Program-made: the position numbers and the translations under genes | Notes under the pieces: model-generated | What the model was told of the DNA's origin: nothing | Seen by the model: only the letters and a program-made list of their open reading frames with translations | The model's database searches: none | Origin: Bacillus massiliglaciei | GTDB taxonomy: Bacteria > Bacillota > Bacilli > Bacillales > DSM-1321 | Direction of reading: 5' to 3' | DNA length: 64,000 nt | Assembly: GCF_900098925.1 (NCBI RefSeq) | Contig: NZ_LT622358.1 | Span: 332,607-396,606 of the forward strand | Shown here: in pieces, positions 26,759-39,250 of the stretch | Numbering within the stretch: position 1 is the first letter of the stretch | Layout of the letters: each line of letters starts with the position of its first letter

Positions 26759-27088
26759 CTAATTGGAGAACGATTTCTTTTTCAACTCCTTTTCGATCTC
26801 CAAATACTTTTTTAAGATTTCATTTTCCTGTTTTAAATGATTCAATTGACGTTCTTTTTTCTCTTCAGGACTCGAACTGTCTGGTCCATGACCATAGGAA
26901 TATTGTTTTCCTATTGGTTGATCAAATCGATGAACCTGATTATCTCGATACCATTTCATCCACGTTTTGATTTGAGATACATTTTTAATCTCATACTTCT
27001 CCATGATTTCACGGTTCGAAAACTGACCACTCATTTTATCTTTCACAACTGCCCACTTAACTTCATTTGAATATACATTTTTGCCCAT
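26759..27088 (-). CDS. IS3-family OrfA (HTH protein)
   Basis: A 109-residue protein from ATG 27088 (MGKNVYSNEVKWAVVKDKM) with an HTH and a leucine-zipper-like C-terminus (LNHLKQENEILKKYLEIEKEL). It ends in the slippery A-rich stretch that leads to OrfB. Confidence 0.88.
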   Translation of the reverse strand: MGKNVYSNEVKWAVVKDKMSGQFSNREIMEKYEIKNVSQIKTWMKWYRDNQVHRFDQPIGKQYSYGHGPDSSSPEEKKERQLNHLKQENEILKKYLEIEKELKKKSFSN

Positions 27089-27268
27089 GCAAAAACACCT
27101 CCGAATTAGTACTTTGTTTAAGTGTACCATTTCGAAGGTGTTTTATAGTGTCTCATTAATTTAGGTTAGTCTAGTCCGTCTCTTAATTAAATGGTTTTTT
27201 ATATTTTTTTATTGCTCCTTTTATTTTACTTAAAACTCATGTATACTAAAACCAAATTGAATAGAAAT

Positions 27269-27366
27269 AACTAGGGGAGTCCAATAAGTTGGGCTGAGAG
27301 AGAAACACGTTAAAGTTTCTTGACCCTTTGGACCTGATCTAGATCATACTAGCGTGGGGAAGTTAG
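27269..27366 (+). promoter_or_regulatory. TPP riboswitch (THI element) of thiC
   Basis: It has the conserved parts of the thiamine pyrophosphate aptamer: ACTAGGGGAGT, GGGCTGAGAGAG, GACCCTTTGGACCTGATCT and ACTAGCGTGGGGAAGTTAG. A TATACT -10 box lies at 27242-27247. A terminator follows at 27402. High TPP should end transcription before thiC. Confidence 0.96.
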
Positions 27367-27401
27367 AAAAAATAATCATGTATTGAATAAACTTCTACAT
27401 A

Positions 27402-27437
27402 CAAAGCCGGTCCATCCTTTTTGGATTCGGCTTTTTT
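27402..27437 (+). terminator. TPP-controlled terminator before thiC
   Basis: AAAGCCG, then CGGCTTTTTT at 27428-27437, with a stem-internal CCA/TGG pair. It is the expression platform of the riboswitch. Confidence 0.85.
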
Positions 27438-27456
27438 ATTTAATTCATTTCTTTAA

Positions 27457-29301
<1,845 letters not shown>

Positions 29302-29324
29302 TTCTTGTAGTTAGGAGGTTTACG

Positions 29325-29492
29325 TTGAAGTTCCAAATAATTGAAGAGGAGATTAATCAATTAAAAACTCACCTTGCTTTTTTGGAAAAACGCTTAAAAG
29401 AGATTCAACAAAATTGTGATCATCATTTTAAAGGAAATCAATATTATGAAACATGTATCAAGTGTAATAAAGTAAATGTTTTATACTATTAG
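29325..29492 (+). CDS. Small coiled-coil / zinc-ribbon-like protein
   Basis: Fifty-five residues from TTG 29325, seven bases after AGGAGG (29313-29318). The first half is a charged helix (EEEINQLKTHLAFLEKRLKE), the second has NCDHHF and TCIKCN, a C-x2-C type zinc ribbon with His. It follows thiC by 23 bases and ends before a terminator, so it is probably cotranscribed. Role unknown. Confidence 0.6.
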   Translation: MKFQIIEEEINQLKTHLAFLEKRLKEIQQNCDHHFKGNQYYETCIKCNKVNVLYY

Positions 29493-29515
29493 CAGTGGAA
29501 AGCTAAAAAATGCTA

Positions 29516-29566
29516 AAAGAAACCTTGCCCTAATACCTATCTCTTTAAAAGAGGCAAGGTTTCTTT
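29516..29566 (+). terminator. Terminator after the thiC unit
   Basis: AAAGAAACCTTGCC (29516-29529) pairs with GGCAAGGTTTCTTT (29553-29566). A 14-bp stem with a long loop. Confidence 0.8.
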
Positions 29567-29646
29567 ATCTTCAATTACTTAAATAAAAGAACATTTCTAT
29601 AGATATTTTTTTTCACAATACTAGCCCTTTAATGGAATAAAAAAGA

Positions 29647-30222
29647 TTATTTGTTTGCTTCTGATAACTTTCTATACAATGAAGCTCTAGACACATTTGT
29701 AATTTCACAAATTTGATTTACAGTCATATTTCCTTCTTTATATAGCTTTACTGCATAATTCATTCCTGCGTGATTTTTATGATATTTCTTTAACCGTCCT
29801 TTAAACTTCCCTTCTTTCTTTGCGAGCTCAATCCCTTCACGCTGACGCATTCGAATAAGGTCTCGCTCTAATTGGTTAACACCAGCCATTACCGTAATTA
29901 AGAATTGGCTGTATGGATTATCTTCTGATAAATCTAGCCATGTATCCTTAAGTGATTTTAAGCTTGCCTTTTTATTTCGTATTAAATCAATTAATTCAAA
30001 TAAATCTTGCGTACTTCGAGTGATCCGAGTTAAGTCTGTAACATAAATAATGTCACCTTCTCGTAAACCCTCTAACATTTTTTGAAGTTGCTCACGATCC
30101 TTTGTTGCTCCAGAAACTTTTTCTTCAAAAATAATATCTATTCCGTTTTCGTTAAGTTGTTGAAATTGCCTTGAAGGATTTTGACCAACAGAACTAACTC
30201 GAACATATCCAATTTTTTGCAT
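29647..30222 (-). CDS. tnpR: Tn3-family serine resolvase
   Basis: A 191-residue serine recombinase. Catalytic Ser in GYVRVSSVGQNPSRQ, then DLTRITRS, the E-helix (GVNQLERDLIRMRQREGIELAK) and a C-terminal HTH (MTVNQICEITNVSRASLYRKL). It resolves cointegrates at the res site between itself and tnpA, and usually represses both genes. It is divergent from the transposase gene. It appears complete. Confidence 0.93.
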   Translation of the reverse strand: MQKIGYVRVSSVGQNPSRQFQQLNENGIDIIFEEKVSGATKDREQLQKMLEGLREGDIIYVTDLTRITRSTQDLFELIDLIRNKKASLKSLKDTWLDLSEDNPYSQFLITVMAGVNQLERDLIRMRQREGIELAKKEGKFKGRLKKYHKNHAGMNYAVKLYKEGNMTVNQICEITNVSRASLYRKLSEANK

Positions 30223-30227
30223 ACTTT

Positions 30228-30345
30228 CACCTCATTTTTGAGACAAGTCTTATGAGACGCTCTTAGCTATGATTTTATCAGTCTACTACACTTGTATCAA
30301 TAGAGTACACTCTATTGATATATAATTGAACTAATTAACTGAATA
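30228..30345. repeat. res site of the Tn3 element
   Basis: In the tnpR-tnpA gap. Subsite I is the 26-base dyad 30295-30320 (TATCAATAGAG, TACA, CTCTATTGATA). Further GAGAC-type half sites are at 30239 and 30253. Confidence 0.7.
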
Positions 30346-32242
30346 ATTACAGAAATGAGATGATACTGTATGAAAATTGCGAGAGGTAGAGAATTGCTTA
30401 CACCAGATCAGAGACTAGCTCTAATGCAAATTCCTGAAGATGAATGGATATTGGGAACCTACTACACTTTTTCCAAACAGGATTTAGAAATTATTAATAA
30501 GCGAAGAAGAGAGGAAAACCGTTTAGGGTTTGCTGTTCAATTAGCCGTTCTTCGGTATCCCGGTTGGCCATACACTCATATCAAAGGCATCCCAGATTCT
30601 GTCATACATTATATATCGAAACAAATTTGTGCTACTCCATCTTCGCTTAGTCTTTATCCTCAAAGAGAAAATACACTTTGGGATCATTTGAAAGAAATTC
30701 GTAGTGAATATGACCTTGTAACTTTTACTCTTAAAGAATATCGAATGGCATTTAAGCACCTTCATCAATTAGCTTTGGAAAATGGTGATGCTATTCATCT
30801 ACTACAAGAATGCATAGATTATCTAAGAAAAAACAGAATCATACTGCCTGCTATCACTACCCTTGAAAGAATGGTGTGGGAGGCAAGAACAATGGCTGAA
30901 AAGAAGCTATTTAATACGGTTAGTCAATCTTTGACACATAAGCAAAAAGAAAGGCTAGAGGAAATCATCACTTCGCAGCATCCATCCGAATCTAATAAAA
31001 CGATATTGGGTTGGTTAAAGGAACCACCAGGTCATCCTTCACCCGAAACATTTCTAAAAGTAATAGAACGACTCGAATACATACGAGGTATGGAATTAGA
31101 AACGGTACAAATTAGTCATTTGCATCGCAATCGCCTGTTACAGCTATCTCGATTAGGTTCAAGATATGAGCCTTATGCATTCCGTGACTTTCAGGAAAAT
31201 AAACGATATTCGATATTAACCGTCTATTTATTACATCTTACTCAGGAGTTAACGGATAAAGCTTTTGAAATTCATGACAGACAAATACTCAGTCTGTTAT
31301 CAAAAGGCCGTAAGGCTCAAGAAGAAATTCAGAAACAAAACGGTAAAAAGCTGAATGAGAAGGTTATACACTTTACGAACATCGGACAAGCTTTAATCAA
31401 AGCAAAAGAGGAAAAATTAGACGTTTTTGAGGTTTTACAATCCGTCATTGAATGGACTTCCTTTGTTTCTTCGGTGGAAGAAGCTCAGGAGCTTGCACGT
31501 CCAGCCGACTATGATTATTTAGACTTACTGCAAAAACGATTTTATTCACTTAGAAAATATACGCCAACGCTATTAAGGGTATTGGAATTTCATTCTACAA
31601 AGTCAAATGAAGCACTTTTACAAGCTGTAGAGATTATCCGAGGAATGAACGAATCTGGAAAACGAAAAGTACCTGATGACTCACCTGTGGACTTTATCTC
31701 AAAGCGTTGGAAAAAACACTTATATGAGGATGACGGTACAATCAACCGTCATTATTATGAAATGGCCGTCTTAACAGAACTAAGGGAGCATGTTCGGGCT
31801 GGTGATGTTTCCATTATGGGCAGTAGACAATATAGAGATTTTGAGGAATATTTGTTTTCAGAGGATACATGGAATCAAACGAAGGGAAATACGAGGCTAT
31901 CAGTTAGTTTATCATTCGAAGACTATATGACAGAGAGAAGCAGCAGTCTTAATGAAAGATTAACGTGGTTATCTGCCAATTCTAACAAATTAGATGGGGT
32001 TTCTCTTGAAAAAAGAAAGTTATCAATTTCACGCTTAGAAAAAGATGTTCCAGAAGAAGCAAAGAAATTTAGTGCAAGCCTTTATCAGATGCTCCTGTAT
32101 TTGATAATTTAATATTGAGCCACTTTTGAAGGGTTCGATCACATAAAAAATGAGCCACATGATTTCCAATTTTGATAACCTCTCTTATGATTGAAAGTGA
32201 CCAAACTATCACTTTTAGAGAGAGGCACAAAGGATGATCGAT

Positions 32243-33766
32243 ATGGCTCAATTTTATAATATCAAATTCTTACATGAGGTAGAAGGACTATCACAAAGAC
32301 AAATAGCTAAAAAGCTTGGTATTTCAAGGAATACAGTAAGTAAGTATTTAAAAGAACAGGAAGCTCCAACAACCATACAACGCCAAAGAATCTATGGTGG
32401 TACTAAAGATTATTCTGAAGAAACAAAACGGGTATTACCAATAATTGACCAATGGTTAGAGGATGACCTCAACCGATGGGGTAAGCAGAAACATACGGCT
32501 ACCAATATATATAACAGATTAGTTAATGAATATGACTTTGAAGGTTCGGAATCTAATATACGAAAAATAGTAAGGAAACGCAGAAAAAAGCTTCAGGAAG
32601 TCTTCATTCCTCTTGATTTTCAACTCGGCCACCAATTCCAATTCGACTGGGGAGAGGCGGACATCATTCTACAGGGTCGAAAGAAACGTATTTACCTCTT
32701 TTGCATTCAGCTTTCCGCAAGTCGTGTAAGGTTTGTGAGAGCTTATCTTCATGAAAAACAGGAAGCTTTCCTTGATGGATTTGTTCATGCGTTTGAATTT
32801 TTTGGAGGAGTTCCAACTGAAGGTCTATTTGATAATTTAAAAACAGCTGTGGTAAAAATCCTTCAAGGTAGAGACCGATTGGAACAGGAATCATTTCTTG
32901 CCTTACAAACACATTATCTATTCAAATCTGAGTTCTGCAATGTCAGATCTGGAAATGAAAAAGGACGTGTAGAGGGATTGGTAGGCTATGTAAGAAGAAA
33001 TGCCTTTGTACCTGAGCCGGAGGTTCAGACACTAGATGAATTGAATGATTATTTACAAGATTGGTGTTTTAACGAGGCAGAACGCAAAACCGTTCCTTAT
33101 ACCAAAGAAACAATCGCTGATATGTGGGCTAAAGAAAAGGAATATCTTCACCCACTTCCTGAACAACGGTTTGAAGCCTGTAAGCTAGTCTCTTGTCAGG
33201 TAAACAAGACTTCACTAATCTCAATCGAAACCAATCAGTATTCTGTCCCATGTGGTTATGTCGGCCAAGCTGTATGGGCAAAAATTTTTGTCGACCGAGT
33301 GATCGTTGTGGCTCAAAACCAAGTGATCGCAGAACATTTACGTTCAAATGAACGAAATCAAATGATTACTGTATTGGACCATTATCTAGAAGCGTTGATA
33401 AAAAAGCCTCGTGCGATACGTGATGCACATGCTTTCCAAGCTTCTGACATTCCAGCTGTGTTCAGGCGTTTTCATCGGAAGATGAGAGAACAAGAAGGAG
33501 CCATTGGAGATCGAAAGTTCATACGACTTCTCCTCCTTCATCGTGAAATTGGAATGGAAAAGTTAACACAGGCCTTGAGTGAGGCTGAGGAAGCACAAGT
33601 TTTTCGTTATGAAGTTGTGCATGAAATCATCCAAAGGCTAACGAATAACCATTTGAAGTCTCACGAGCTCTCTAAAGAGAAGACACCTACAAATCTGCTA
33701 GACTATAAAGTTAAAAAGTCAAATGTAGCTCAATATGAACAACTAACTGGAGGTCAGACAAAATGA
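32243..33766 (+). CDS. istA: IS21 transposase IstA
   Basis: A 507-residue transposase with an HTH (GLSQRQIAKKLGISRNTVSKYL) and the rve core: FDWGEADI (D), FDNLKTAVVKI (D), NEKGRVEGLVGYVRR (E). ATG 32243 follows AAAGG and is preferred over ATG 32234. The stop overlaps istB. Confidence 0.92.
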   Translation: MAQFYNIKFLHEVEGLSQRQIAKKLGISRNTVSKYLKEQEAPTTIQRQRIYGGTKDYSEETKRVLPIIDQWLEDDLNRWGKQKHTATNIYNRLVNEYDFEGSESNIRKIVRKRRKKLQEVFIPLDFQLGHQFQFDWGEADIILQGRKKRIYLFCIQLSASRVRFVRAYLHEKQEAFLDGFVHAFEFFGGVPTEGLFDNLKTAVVKILQGRDRLEQESFLALQTHYLFKSEFCNVRSGNEKGRVEGLVGYVRRNAFVPEPEVQTLDELNDYLQDWCFNEAERKTVPYTKETIADMWAKEKEYLHPLPEQRFEACKLVSCQVNKTSLISIETNQYSVPCGYVGQAVWAKIFVDRVIVVAQNQVIAEHLRSNERNQMITVLDHYLEALIKKPRAIRDAHAFQASDIPAVFRRFHRKMREQEGAIGDRKFIRLLLLHREIGMEKLTQALSEAEEAQVFRYEVVHEIIQRLTNNHLKSHELSKEKTPTNLLDYKVKKSNVAQYEQLTGGQTK

Positions 33767-34521
33767 ATGCAGAAATCATGCTAGATCATATTGTAAAGCA
33801 ACTTAGAATGCCGACAATCGGAAGACAGTATCGCTCTCTCGCTAGAGAAGCGGAGGAAAGAAACCTAAGTTATGAAGAATACCTATTGGCATTACTAGAA
33901 ACAGAATTAGAAACAAGAGAAGAAAATCAGAGACAGAGGAGACTTAAGCAAGCTGCGTTCCCTGTCCAGAAAACATTAGATACCTATGATTTCAGCTTAA
34001 TGCCAAGCTTGAATCGAAACCGCTTTATCACCATGGCTAAGGGTGAATTCGTAGACAAAAAGGAAAATCTAATATTTTTGGGGAATAGTGGTACTGGTAA
34101 AACTCACTTGGCAATCGCTCTTGGGGTAGAAATGATTCAAAATGGTTATAAAACTAAGTTTATTACAGCATCGGCGTTAGTAGAAGAATTACTTATGGCC
34201 AACGAGGAGCATAAGCTTGGGGCATTTGAGAAGAAGTGGCTCAAATTTGATTTGATCATTGTTGATGAGTTAGGGTATGTCCCCTTCTCCAAAATTGGAG
34301 CAGAGTTATTGTTCCAATTCTTTTCAAGTCGTTATGAACGCGCGAGCGTTATTGTTACAACTAATCTAGAATTCTCGGAATGGACAAACATATTTGGCGA
34401 CGATAAAATGACCGCTGCATTACTTGATCGCCTTACGCACCGATCGCACATCCACCTACTTAACGGAGAATCCTATAGATTCCGTCAAAGTATGCAACAT
34501 CGGGAAGTTGTCGAAGGGTAA
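33763..34521 (+). CDS. istB: IS21 helper ATPase IstB
   Basis: A 252-residue AAA+ ATPase: Walker A GNSGTGKTH, Walker B LIIVDELGYVPF, sensor region VTTNLEFSEW. It overlaps istA by four bases and helps the transposase pick and bend target DNA. Confidence 0.92.
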   Translation: MNAEIMLDHIVKQLRMPTIGRQYRSLAREAEERNLSYEEYLLALLETELETREENQRQRRLKQAAFPVQKTLDTYDFSLMPSLNRNRFITMAKGEFVDKKENLIFLGNSGTGKTHLAIALGVEMIQNGYKTKFITASALVEELLMANEEHKLGAFEKKWLKFDLIIVDELGYVPFSKIGAELLFQFFSSRYERASVIVTTNLEFSEWTNIFGDDKMTAALLDRLTHRSHIHLLNGESYRFRQSMQHREVVEG

Positions 34522-36205
34522 CAACGGCGGGCGAGGTGTTTGGGTGTCTTGCCCCTCTCCGGGGCAAGGCACCCAAACACCCAACTACTCCCAAATATGG
34601 GAGTTAACAGACACTAAGTGGCTCACTTTTAAAGTGATCGCTCTGGCTCAATATAATATTGACAAAAACAGCTCCCAAGAATAAAATTAACCGATTTACT
34701 CATGGATGTTGCTTATATAACAGGATTTCATGAGCAATTTACTCATGCTTCAAATAGTCGAAAGCCAGATAAAGAAGAAACAATTATTATCATGGCTGCC
34801 CTATTAGGAATGGGAATGAATATTGGATTGAGTAAGATGGCTGAAGCAACACCTGGACTTACATATAAGCAACTAGCCAATGTTTCTCAATGGCGCATGT
34901 ATGAAGACGCAATGAATAAAGCTCAAGCCGTATTAGTAAATTTTCATCACAAATTACAATTGTCTTCCTATTGGGGCGACGGTACAACATCTTCGTCAGA
35001 TGGTATGAGAATGCAGCTAGGTGTTTCGTCACTACATGCAGATGCAAACCCTCATTACGGAACAGGAAAAGGCACCACCATCTATCGGTTTACGAGTGAT
35101 CAATTTTCTTCTTATTACACAAAGATCATTCATACTAATTCAAGGGATGCCATTCATGTTTTGGACGGTTTATTGCATCATGAGACTGATCTAAACATAG
35201 AGGAACATTATACAGACACAGCCGGTTACACAGACCAAATTTTCGGATTGACCCATTTATTAGGATTTAAATTTGCACCAAGGATAAGAGATCTATCGGA
35301 CTCAAAATTATTTACAATAGATAAAGCAGGTGAGTATCCAAAACTAGAAGCTATTTTACGTGGGCAAATAAACACAAAAGTCATTAAAGAAAATTATGAG
35401 GATGTTTTACGGTTAGCTCATTCAATAAGAGAAGGGACAGTCTCAGCATCCTTGATTATGGGGAAATTAGGATCTTATTCAAGACAAAACAGCTTAGCTA
35501 CAGCCCTACGTGAGATGGGACGTATAGAAAAAACAATCTTTATTCTTAATTACATTTCGGATGAATCTTTAAGAAGAAAAATACAAAAAGGATTGAATAA
35601 AGGAGAAGCCATGAATGGACTGGCAAGAGCTATTTTCTTCGGAAAGCAAGGAGAGCTTAGGGAACGAACCATACAGCATCAATTGCAAAGGGCCAGTGCC
35701 TTAAACATAATCATCAATGCCATAAGTATCTGGAATACTCTACATCTAACAAAAGCGGTTGAATATCAAAAACGGACAGGTAGTTTTAATGAAAACTTAT
35801 TGCATCATATGTCACCTTTAGGCTGGGAACATATCAATTTACTAGGAGAATACCATTTTAATTCAGAGAAAGTGGTCTCATTAGATTCTCTAAGACCACT
35901 GAAACTTACTTAGCGTTGTTAAAATTGGGGGAATTGTCTTGGAAACGGGCTTATCGTTGTAAATCCGCATTTTCCTGACGGTACCCCTAGTAAGATAAAT
36001 GGATATTGTAAAGGAATACACTTAAAAACATTTTGTTCAATAACAAAGGGATAAGCTTAAATTCGCTTACTGTGACTGCTAAACTAGAGTAGACAGTTTT
36101 TGCTAGATAAAATGAAACACTTTTCCCAAAAATATTAATAAAATCATACTCCTTCCATTGTAAAATGTTTATATCAGTAAACGATTCAATGGAGGGCAGG
36201 AAAAG

Positions 36206-37777
36206 GTGGATAAGTGGGAAATGTACATGGAAATACATCAATTAATCAAAAAGGGTTTTAGTAAGACACAGGTTGCAAAAAAGTTAGGAATATCCAGATC
36301 TACAGTTTATCGTAATTTAAAAAGGTCACCTTCTGATATGGCTGAATGGGTGGAATCAATCCAGACAAGAAGCAAAAAGTTAGATCCTTATAAAAAGATA
36401 ATCCTTTCCTGGTTGAGGGAACATCCGGATATGTCCGCTGCTCAAGTGGAGGATTGGTTAAAAGAAAAGTACGAGGATTTAGAAGTGGGAGAAAGTACCG
36501 TTCGGTCCTATGTAAGAGAATTACGAAAGCAATATCATATTAATAAGGAATCTTCACCACGAATATATGAAGCAATACCTGATACTCCTATGGGTGAGCA
36601 AATCCAAGTAGATTTTGGTCATACGAAACAAAAGGCAGTTGATAACACAGAAGTGAAATTAAACTTTATAGCTTTTGTATTATCTAATTCTAGATATAAA
36701 TATAAGGAATGGCTTGATAGGCCTTTTACTACGCAGGATGTAATAAAAGCACATGAAAATGCGTTTAATTGGTTCGGGGGAATTCCAAGTGAATTGGTAT
36801 ATGACCAAGATAGTTTGATAGTTGTTAGTGAGAATCATGGAGATTTAATTCTAACGCAAGAGTTCCAGCAGTATAAAGAATCTAGGAATCTTACTCTTCA
36901 CGTTTGCCGTAAGGCGGATCCAGAGAGTAAAGGAAAAATAGAAAATGTAGTTGGTTTTATTAAACATAATTTCGCCAAACATCGAGTCTTTCATAACATT
37001 GATTCTTGGAATGAACAAGGTTGGGAATGGCTCAATAGAACTGGGAATTATAAAATTCATAATACAACAAAAAAGAGACCAGTCGACGTGTTTTCCCTGG
37101 AAAGACAACACTTACGACCAGTCATCAAAAATCTAGATATAAAATATAACTATGAAAATAGTATATCAAGAAGTGTCCATAAGGACAATACTATTCGCTA
37201 TTTATCTAATCGCTATTCCCTTCCATTGGGGACGTTTGGTAAATATGAAACGGTTTGTATTAAGGAAACCGAAGAAAAAGAATTGATCATTTATAACCAC
37301 CAGACAGGTGAGATTATCGCTAAGCATAATATTCCTGACGGAAGAGGAATATTGGTGAAGGATAGGAAACATAGTCGTGATCGATCAAAGGGCATAGCAG
37401 CATTTATGGATACAGTTGCACAACAGTTTAAGGATAAGGAACTGGCTTTTGAATATCTACAAATTATAAAAGAGAAGTACCCTCGGTACACTAGAGACCA
37501 ATTACAAATGATCTTGAAAGAGACAAAAGCAAACGACCCGGAGATTTTATCATCAGCATTAAAGGAATGTAGGAAAAGAAATCTTTATAGTGCAACAGAC
37601 TTTAGCGATGTCGTTTCGTACTTAAAACGCTATCGACAAACTAGTGATACACTCATAATCGATAACGCTGAGAGTGTACCATCTATAAGTCATATTTCTA
37701 ATTGGATATTGGAGACAGAAGCCCAAAAAAGAGAAGTTGATACATATACGGCTATTTTGGAAGGTGAATCTAAATGA
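36206..37777 (+). CDS. istA: IS21-like transposase IstA
   Basis: A 523-residue protein from GTG 36206, nine bases after GGAGGG. HTH (GFSKTQVAKKLGISRSTVYRNL) and rve core: VDFGHTKQ (D), YDQDSLIV (D), ESKGKIENVVGFIKH (E). The stop overlaps istB. Confidence 0.92.
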   Translation: MDKWEMYMEIHQLIKKGFSKTQVAKKLGISRSTVYRNLKRSPSDMAEWVESIQTRSKKLDPYKKIILSWLREHPDMSAAQVEDWLKEKYEDLEVGESTVRSYVRELRKQYHINKESSPRIYEAIPDTPMGEQIQVDFGHTKQKAVDNTEVKLNFIAFVLSNSRYKYKEWLDRPFTTQDVIKAHENAFNWFGGIPSELVYDQDSLIVVSENHGDLILTQEFQQYKESRNLTLHVCRKADPESKGKIENVVGFIKHNFAKHRVFHNIDSWNEQGWEWLNRTGNYKIHNTTKKRPVDVFSLERQHLRPVIKNLDIKYNYENSISRSVHKDNTIRYLSNRYSLPLGTFGKYETVCIKETEEKELIIYNHQTGEIIAKHNIPDGRGILVKDRKHSRDRSKGIAAFMDTVAQQFKDKELAFEYLQIIKEKYPRYTRDQLQMILKETKANDPEILSSALKECRKRNLYSATDFSDVVSYLKRYRQTSDTLIIDNAESVPSISHISNWILETEAQKREVDTYTAILEGESK

Positions 37778-38538
37778 GCCAACTAAGTCAGTTACAGGAA
37801 TTAATGAAATCTTTAAGACTTACAGAGACAGCAAATCATCTTCCTACATTAATAAGAGAAGCTGAGATAAAGGATTCCACCTTTACTCAGTTCCTCCTGG
37901 ATGTAGCTAAGTATGAACAAACTCGAAGAGAAGAAAAGCAACTGGAGAGAAGGTATAAATGGGCTACCTTCCCTTTTCATAAAACATTAGAGGAGTTTAA
38001 TTTAAAAGAACAAAAATCCTTAAGTAATAAACATTTAAATAGATTAAAAGATCTAACGTGGATTGAACAGTTATACAATATAATTTTATTGGGCCCACCA
38101 GGAAGTGGTAAAACTCATATCTCTATAGGATTGGGCATTGAAGCTTTAAATCAAGGATATAAGGTCATCTTTACGACCATGGGTGAACTTATTCATGTCC
38201 TAAAAACAGAAGAGATTACTCGTAAATCACAAACAAGAATGAAAAGAATACGAGATGCAGATTTAGTAATTATTGATGACTTAATGTTCATGGCAATGGA
38301 TAAGCAAGAGGCAAATATGTTTTTCCATTTAATTAATGACCTATATAATCAATCCTCTATTATTTTGACATCGAACAAAGGCCCAAAAGAATGGGGTGAA
38401 TTATTAGGAGATCAAGCAATAACAACCGCTATCTTAGATAGAATTTTACATCGTGTTGAAATCATTCATTTAAATGAAGATAGCTATCGAATGAAACATA
38501 GATCAACCATATTTGGGCAAGAAAGTGTTTCAAATTAA
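37774..38538 (+). CDS. istB: IS21-like helper ATPase IstB
   Basis: A 254-residue AAA+ ATPase: Walker A GPPGSGKTH, Walker B LVIIDDLMF, then ILTSNKGPKEW. It overlaps istA by four bases. Confidence 0.92.
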   Translation: MSQLSQLQELMKSLRLTETANHLPTLIREAEIKDSTFTQFLLDVAKYEQTRREEKQLERRYKWATFPFHKTLEEFNLKEQKSLSNKHLNRLKDLTWIEQLYNIILLGPPGSGKTHISIGLGIEALNQGYKVIFTTMGELIHVLKTEEITRKSQTRMKRIRDADLVIIDDLMFMAMDKQEANMFFHLINDLYNQSSIILTSNKGPKEWGELLGDQAITTAILDRILHRVEIIHLNEDSYRMKHRSTIFGQESVSN

Positions 38539-38575
38539 CAAGCAGAAATTGTGTCTTTTTGCTTGACGGTCACAC

Positions 38576-39040
38576 TTACCCCTTTTTAAACTCATTTGCA
38601 CTTTGTAGAAGACCTAAATCAACTAAGTCAGTACCATTTTTATTAATCTTATTTGTTATGTTCCAATTCTGCTTTTCATCATCAAAAGACAGTGAATATA
38701 AATTATTTATCCCACTTAGTTTTTTCTCTAATACATATCCGTTTTTATTTTCTTTATTAAGGTAAAATACTGGAGACCAATCGCCTCCAATTTGTGATTT
38801 AGCGATTTTCAATAAAATATTTGATAAGGATTTTTGTTCAGCAGTTAAATTATCTTTATCAGGTGTGAATTCCATATTTGAAATGTAATTATAGCCGTCT
38901 ACTTGAATTTTATGTGATTTTATAAAATCATTTGTGATAGTTTGTATTACTGCTTCTTCTGTTAATTTAGCATTTACATTAGATGTGTAAGCTGTAAAGG
39001 ATAATATTATTGTAAACAGTAGAAATGATATTCTTCTCAT
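38576..39040 (-). CDS. Secreted hypothetical protein
   Basis: A 154-residue protein with a signal peptide (MRRISFLLFTIILSFTAYTSNVNA), then an exported part with no Cys and a WSPVFYLNKENKNGY segment. No family recognised. The stop codon lies in the target duplication of the neighbouring IS21. A second secreted-protein gene lies upstream in the same direction, with a 210-base gap. Confidence 0.6.
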   Translation of the reverse strand: MRRISFLLFTIILSFTAYTSNVNAKLTEEAVIQTITNDFIKSHKIQVDGYNYISNMEFTPDKDNLTAEQKSLSNILLKIAKSQIGGDWSPVFYLNKENKNGYVLEKKLSGINNLYSLSFDDEKQNWNITNKINKNGTDLVDLGLLQSANEFKKG

Positions 39041-39250
39041 ATTGTTGTTCCTCCATTGATTAGTCGCTTATATTATTCCTTTATTTCCCACAACTATTCC
39101 CACTTTTTAACTAGCGGGGTGGCTTATGTTGAACAAGAGGGTTGCTACAAGGCAATCCTTTTTCTTGATTCGACTAACGATGCAGGGTAATTCATTGTAA
39201 AACCACCAATATACTATTAGTGGTTTTAGAAGACTTATTTATAAGGATCA

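Larger units (their letters stand above)
25885..27174 (-). mobile_element. IS3-family element (IS150 group) inside the Tn3 transposon
   Basis: Ends begin TAGACTGACCT (25885) and, inverted, TAGACTAACCT (27174). Target duplication GTC (25882-25884 and 27175-27177). Two reading frames overlap with a slippery GAAAAAG near 26785, as usual for IS3 elements. It sits between bluB and thiC. Confidence 0.9.
32096..34670 (+). mobile_element. IS21-family element 1 (in the Tn3 transposase)
   Basis: A 2575-bp element. Ends TGTATTTGATAATTTA and, inverted, TGTTTTTGTCAATATTA, each followed inward by TTGAGCCA boxes. Target duplication GCTCC (32091-32095 and 34671-34675). It carries istA and istB. Confidence 0.93.
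30370..35913 (+). pseudogene. tnpA: Tn3-family transposase, split by an IS21 element
   Basis: The N-terminal half (30370-32095) begins MKIARGRELLTPDQRLALMQI and the C-terminal half (34676-35913) continues at KIKLTDLLMDVAYITGF. Removing 32096-34675 gives 2964 bases, an open frame of 987 residues, the normal Tn3 size. The catalytic residues lie in the distal half (WGDGTTSSSDG, EHYTDTAGYTD, REGTVSASLIMGKLGSYSR). The gene is inactive as it stands. Divergent tnpR and res are intact. Confidence 0.93.
36071..38574 (+). mobile_element. IS21-family element 2
   Basis: A 2504-bp element with ends TGTGACTGCTAAA and, inverted, TGTGACCGTCAAG. Target duplication CTTAC (36066-36070 and 38575-38579). The insertion point overlaps the stop codon of the secreted-protein gene to its right, which stays intact. 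It differs from the other two IS21 elements in sequence. Confidence 0.92.

Noticed and set aside
34424..34684. Open frame over the istB end and the IS21 right end
   Set aside because: A shadow of istB running into the terminal repeat.
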